From the NCBI GenBank assembly GCA_902765735.1, contig CACXBB010000014.1:1-45158 (forward strand): a DNA stretch of 45,158 nucleotides, written 5' to 3'. This document shows, in pieces, positions 41,733 to 45,158 of this stretch; positions within the stretch are counted from its first letter, which is position 1; every line of letters starts with the position of its first letter. The position numbers and the translations under genes are program-made. The stretch is from an uncultured Eubacteriales bacterium (GTDB lineage Bacteria; Bacillota; Clostridia; Christensenellales; Aristaeellaceae). The notes under the pieces were generated by a model. The model saw nothing but the letters and a program-made list of their open reading frames with translations, was not told the origin of the DNA and searched no databases.

Positions 41733-42956
41733 TTAATCTCTCCTGAAGAGGTCACGGGTATAAACCTTCTCTTCCACATCGCCGAGCACATCCTGATCAA
41801 AACGGTTTGCAATGATGACATCGCTTTCCGCCTTGAATTTCTCCAGGTCACTTACAACCTTGGAGCGGAAGAACTCGCTGCCATCGTCCAGTGTTGGCTC
41901 GTAGATGATGATCGGAATGCCCTTTGCCTTGATACGCTTCATGACGCCCTGAATGGCAGAGGCGCGGAAGTTGTCGCTGTTACTCTTCATTGTCAGACGG
42001 TACACGCCGACGGTCTTCGGATTCTTCGCAATGATCTGATCGGCGATGAAGTCCTTCCTTACCGTATTCGATTTCACCACAGCCTCGATCATGGTCTGCG
42101 GCACATCCTTGTAGTTGGCAAGAAGCTGCTTGGTATCTTTCGGCAGGCAGTATCCGCCATAGCCGAAGGACGGATTGTTGTAGTGGCCGCCGATACGCGG
42201 GTCCATGCACACTCCGTCGATGATCATCTGCGTGTCCAGTCCCTTGGTCTGGGCGTAGGTGTCGAGCTCGTTGAAGTAGCTAACGCGGACAGCCAGATAG
42301 GTATTGGCGAACAGTTTGATCGCCTCAGCCTCGGTCAGATGAGCAAGCAGCACCGGGATGTTCTGCGGTTCCTGTCCGGCTCTATGCTCCTCCACTCTCG
42401 CGCCTTCCAGCAGAAGGTCGGCAAACATCTGTCCCTGTTCCTTCTGGTCGTCGTCGCAGCCGACAACGATGCGGCTCGGATGCAGGTTGTCATACAGAGC
42501 CTTGGATTCACGCAGGAACTCCGGGCTGAAGATGATGTTTCTGATGCCGTATTTCTTTCTCACAGATTCCGTATAGCCGACCGGGATCGTGGACTTGATG
42601 ACCATCAAGACATTCGGATTGACTTTCAGCGTCCACTCGATGGCGTCTTCCACAGCGGAGGTATCAAAGAAATGGTTCACATCATCGTAGTTGGTCGGTG
42701 TGGCGATTATGACCAGATCAGCGGAAGCGTAAGCAGCCGCCTTATCCGTTGTCGTGTGGAGGTTCAGCGTTCTGCTACCTTCCCTAGCTTCCTTGAAGAA
42801 CCGCTCAATCTCATCATCCTGGATCGGGCTGATGAACTTATTGAGCTTCTCTGCCTTTGCCTCTGTGGTGGTGATGGCTGTAACTTCATGCTTCTGGGCA
42901 AGCAGAACGGCAAGGCTCAGTCCAACGTATCCTACTCCTGCTACTGTGATTTTCAT
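41733..42956 (-). CDS. ugd: UDP-glucose 6-dehydrogenase
   Basis: 407 residues. It oxidises UDP-glucose to UDP-glucuronate with two NAD+. The NAD-binding N terminus is [20 protein letters not shown]. The catalytic Cys is in [19 protein letters not shown], and [10 protein letters not shown] and [12 protein letters not shown] are family signatures. It is closely related to the fused gene upstream; both end [14 protein letters not shown]. Two UGDH copies side by side suggest duplication within the element. Confidence 0.93.
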   Translation of the reverse strand: MKITVAGVGYVGLSLAVLLAQKHEVTAITTTEAKAEKLNKFISPIQDDEIERFFKEAREGSRTLNLHTTTDKAAAYASADLVIIATPTNYDDVNHFFDTSAVEDAIEWTLKVNPNVLMVIKSTIPVGYTESVRKKYGIRNIIFSPEFLRESKALYDNLHPSRIVVGCDDDQKEQGQMFADLLLEGARVEEHRAGQEPQNIPVLLAHLTEAEAIKLFANTYLAVRVSYFNELDTYAQTKGLDTQMIIDGVCMDPRIGGHYNNPSFGYGGYCLPKDTKQLLANYKDVPQTMIEAVVKSNTVRKDFIADQIIAKNPKTVGVYRLTMKSNSDNFRASAIQGVMKRIKAKGIPIIIYEPTLDDGSEFFRSKVVSDLEKFKAESDVIIANRFDQDVLGDVEEKVYTRDLFRRD

Positions 42957-42974
42957 GTACTTCTGTCTCCTTTA

Positions 42975-44468
42975 TCAATCTCTTCTGAATAAATCTCTGG
43001 TATAAACTTTCTCTTCTACATCATCGAGCGCCGTATCGTAGCGGTTGGCGATGATGCAACCGCACATCTTCTTAAACTTCTTCAGATCGTTGACCACAAC
43101 GGAACCGAAGAATGTCGTTCCATCCTCAAGCGTCGGCTCGTAGATCACTACGGTCGCACCCTTAGCCTTGATCCGCTTCATGACGCCCTGGATGGAGGAT
43201 TGACGGAAGTTGTCGGAATTCGACTTCATGGTAAGCCGGTAAACGCCCACCACAACTTCCTTCTGGCGGCTTTCTCTGGCCGGATCGTAGGATTCGCTGT
43301 TACCGTAGGTCCCGGCAATCTCCAGAACACGGTCTGCGATGAAGTCCTTCCTGGTGCGGTTCGATTCGACGATTGCCTCGATCAGGTTCTCCGGCACATC
43401 CTGATAATTTGCCAGCAGCTGCTTCGTATCCTTCGGTAAGCAGTATCCGCCGTATCCGAATGACGGATTGTTGTAGTAGTCGCCAACTCTCGGATCGAGG
43501 CACACACCCTTAATGATCGGCGCGGTCTTCAGATGCTTCACCTCGGCATAGGTATCCAGCTCATTGAAGTAGCTGACGCGGAGTGCGAGGTAGGTGTTCA
43601 CAAACAGCTTGGTCGCCTCCGCTTCCGTGGTTTCCATGAACAGCACCGGGATGGATGTCTTGATGGCTCCCTGCTGCAGGAGAGCCGCAAACTCCTCCGC
43701 CGCTTTCATGTTCGCCTCATCACTTCCAACGATGATCCGGCTCGGATACAGGTTGTCATAGAGGGCCTTGGATTCACGCAGGAACTCCGGGCTGAAGATG
43801 ATATTGTCCATCCCCATCTTCTCCCGTACATGGACGGTGTATCCAACCGGGATCGTGGACTTGATCACGATGGTCGGCTTGATTTCTCTGTCCGCTGTGG
43901 CAATCTTAATCGCGCCCAACACTGCCTCGACCGCAGAACAGTCAAAGAAGTTGGTTTTCACGTCGTAGTTGGTCGGAGCCGCGATGATGATGAAGTCAGC
44001 GGTAGAATACGCTGTTTCGGCATCTGTGGTGGCCGTAAGACTCAGTCCCCGCTCCTCATGCTCCGCCATATATTTTTCGATGTACTCATCCTGGATCGGA
44101 CTCTTCCAGGTATTGATCTTCTTCACCTTTGCTTCCACGATATCCACAGCCGCCACATCATTGTGCTGGGACAGCAGGACAGCGAGTGAAAGGCCAACGT
44201 AGCCTGTTCCGGCCACAGCGATCTTCTTCCGGTCAACCGCTACCAGCTCCGCCTCGTCATCCACAATGACATCGGTCGGCTTAAAGCCAAGTACAGCACA
44301 GAGGCTAAGAAGTTGGTCTACAGACGGGCTATAGTCCTGCGCTTCAAGTCGTGACAGAATGGAACGGTTTATATTCGCCTTCTGGGAAAGCGCGGTCTGG
44401 GATAGTTTCAGTACCTTCCTCCGGCTGACCACGATATCCGAGAGGAGTTTTAGTGATAAATGCTTCAT
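42975..44468 (-). CDS. HTH-UDP-glucose 6-dehydrogenase fusion
   Basis: 497 residues. Residues 1-75 form an XRE-type helix-turn-helix ([20 protein letters not shown], then [20 protein letters not shown]). From residue 81 a full UGDH follows ([19 protein letters not shown] ... [13 protein letters not shown]), with a 20-residue insert near [15 protein letters not shown] relative to its neighbour. The frame is continuous and the ATG has AGGAGA before it, so it is a true fusion. The enzyme could sense UDP-glucose or NAD and repress its own operon; the upstream repeats support that idea. Confidence 0.88.
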   Translation of the reverse strand: MKHLSLKLLSDIVVSRRKVLKLSQTALSQKANINRSILSRLEAQDYSPSVDQLLSLCAVLGFKPTDVIVDDEAELVAVDRKKIAVAGTGYVGLSLAVLLSQHNDVAAVDIVEAKVKKINTWKSPIQDEYIEKYMAEHEERGLSLTATTDAETAYSTADFIIIAAPTNYDVKTNFFDCSAVEAVLGAIKIATADREIKPTIVIKSTIPVGYTVHVREKMGMDNIIFSPEFLRESKALYDNLYPSRIIVGSDEANMKAAEEFAALLQQGAIKTSIPVLFMETTEAEATKLFVNTYLALRVSYFNELDTYAEVKHLKTAPIIKGVCLDPRVGDYYNNPSFGYGGYCLPKDTKQLLANYQDVPENLIEAIVESNRTRKDFIADRVLEIAGTYGNSESYDPARESRQKEVVVGVYRLTMKSNSDNFRQSSIQGVMKRIKAKGATVVIYEPTLEDGTTFFGSVVVNDLKKFKKMCGCIIANRYDTALDDVEEKVYTRDLFRRD

Positions 44469-44482
44469 GTTTGATTTCTCCT

Positions 44483-44552
44483 GTTGCTATTAGCGTCAAT
44501 AAGTTTTCGTCAGCAACATGAATATAATAACAGGAGAACATGAGAAAAGCAA
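44483..44552 (-). promoter_or_regulatory. Promoter and putative operator of the UGDH operon
   Basis: On the minus strand TTGCTT (44547-44552), a 17-base spacer and TATTAT (44524-44529). Between start site and gene, GTTGCT (44483-44488) and AGCAAC (44512-44517) form an inverted repeat, with TTAGCGTCA (44490-44498) inside it. Confidence 0.7.
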
Positions 44553-44611
44553 GAGAATGTTGTTAGATTAGCGATTAAATGTCGGTTATTTACGGTCTGA
44601 AATGACATTTT

Positions 44612-44660
44612 TGACGCTGTTAGCGTCATTGTTGCAAAAGAAGCTGGTGTTAATAGCAAC
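44612..44660. promoter_or_regulatory. Distal repeats matching the UGDH operator
   Basis: TGACGC-TGTTA-GCGTCA (44612-44628) is a dyad whose TTAGCGTCA repeats 44490-44498. TAATAGCAAC (44651-44660) is the exact complement of GTTGCTATTA at 44483-44492. The paired sites about 130-160 bases apart could allow looping. No gene lies between 44469 and 44725. Confidence 0.6.
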
Positions 44661-44712
44661 AAAAAGCCCACTAAGCCGTTTCCGAAGAGTCTCGGTAGTT
44701 GCTTAGTAGGCT
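44661..44712 (-). terminator. Terminator with AGCCCAC stem (copy 3)
   Basis: AGCCCACTAAGC (44665-44676) pairs with 44701-44712 with one mismatch. On the minus strand it ends in TTTTTG, 14 bases past the recombinase stop codon. Confidence 0.78.
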
Positions 44713-44725
44713 GTCTGATATCTGC

Positions 44726-45158
44726 TCATGATGCCTTTGCCATCTTCACGATCTCCACGCCGTCCTCTGAAACCAGCACCCGCTCGATCTCGGTAAGCTT
44801 CTCCTCCGCTACCTGCTCCCATCCCATCTGGACACAGATGGCTGCAATCAGGTCGGTCTCTCGGATCGTGCGGCAGGTGCAACCGTTCCCCTTCCTGCCT
44901 TTATGCCGCTCCCGGCAGGTCCATGCCTTGTAGCTTGACCCGTCGTAGGCTTTCAGTGTCCTTCTGGTCATCGGCGCTCCGCACTCGTCGCAGAAGATCA
45001 GGCCATATAGAAAGTACGGTTGACCTCCTCTGTGACCGACCGCACTCTCGATTTCCTTCTTCTGTTTTATCTTCTCCTGTACAGCATCCCACATGACCGG
45101 TTCCACGATAGCCTCATGATCCCCTTCCAGGTAGTAGCTCTCGTAGTGTGCCCGCTTG
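44726..45158 (-). CDS. Large serine recombinase, C-terminal part (cut by window edge)
   Basis: About 143 residues are visible; the gene enters from the right edge and its catalytic domain is outside. The seen part contains YYLEGDHEAIVEPVMWDAVQ from the recombinase domain. A zinc beta-ribbon follows (YFLYGLIFCDECGAPM, then CRERHKGRKGNGCTC), then a short helix-strand tail. This is the architecture of integrases of TnpX/phiC31 type that move conjugative and mobilisable elements. A frame start at 45106 is only an internal codon. Confidence 0.88.
   Translation of the reverse strand, partial: KRAHYESYYLEGDHEAIVEPVMWDAVQEKIKQKKEIESAVGHRGGQPYFLYGLIFCDECGAPMTRRTLKAYDGSSYKAWTCRERHKGRKGNGCTCRTIRETDLIAAICVQMGWEQVAEEKLTEIERVLVSEDGVEIVKMAKAS

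Overview
The window looks like a GC-rich member of the Bacillota (Clostridia, gut-type anaerobe). The evidence is a PyrR-type pyr operon leader, a pyrK/pyrD pair plus pyrI, strong GGAGG ribosome sites, a MATE pump, TrkA/TrkH, a GH31/ABC sugar locus and dense GC-rich intergenic hairpin repeats. I cannot name a genus.

Chromosomal core (1-32.7 kb, by eye about 65% GC). A tRNA-Ala(CGC) with its own promoter and terminator sits at the left on the minus strand. A complete promoter and PyrR-like attenuator drive pyrC-carB-(GNAT)-pyrK-pyrD-pyrF-pyrE-pyrB-pyrI, which covers every step of de novo UMP synthesis except carA, which is absent. Next come an acyltransferase-3/hotdog thioesterase pair, a MATE exporter, a TIM-barrel sugar-phosphate isomerase-like protein, trkA-trkH, miaA, and a GntP permease with glycerate 2-kinase. 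On the minus strand there follow a diguanylate cyclase and an oligosaccharide ABC importer with a YicI-type alpha-xylosidase. Then come an HTH-superoxide-reductase-like regulator, a membrane protein with a Pro/Thr linker, and guaA. Gaps between these genes are filled by one superfamily of hairpin repeats, several of them as 50-53 bp tandem arrays.

Accessory region (32.7 kb to the window end, visibly lower GC). A mobile element appears to be inserted at the 3' end of guaA: just past guaA there is a tandem pair of 11-bp repeats like integrase arm sites. The element holds a decayed AbiE toxin-antitoxin pair, a RecA-fold replication-type ATPase, at least three paralogous genes of an unrecognised family, and two copies of a highly organised non-coding module (49-bp block, palindrome, iterons). 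It also carries HTH regulators, a three-gene UDP-glucuronate/galacturonate cargo operon headed by an HTH-UDP-glucose dehydrogenase fusion, and the C-terminal part of a large serine recombinase running off the right edge. Several genes are damaged by early stop codons or chimeric junctions, so the element is probably partly decayed.

The most interesting material is the iteron modules with the paralogous gene family, the HTH-superoxide-reductase regulator with its own inverted repeat, and the HTH-UGDH fusion with a repeat-rich control region.
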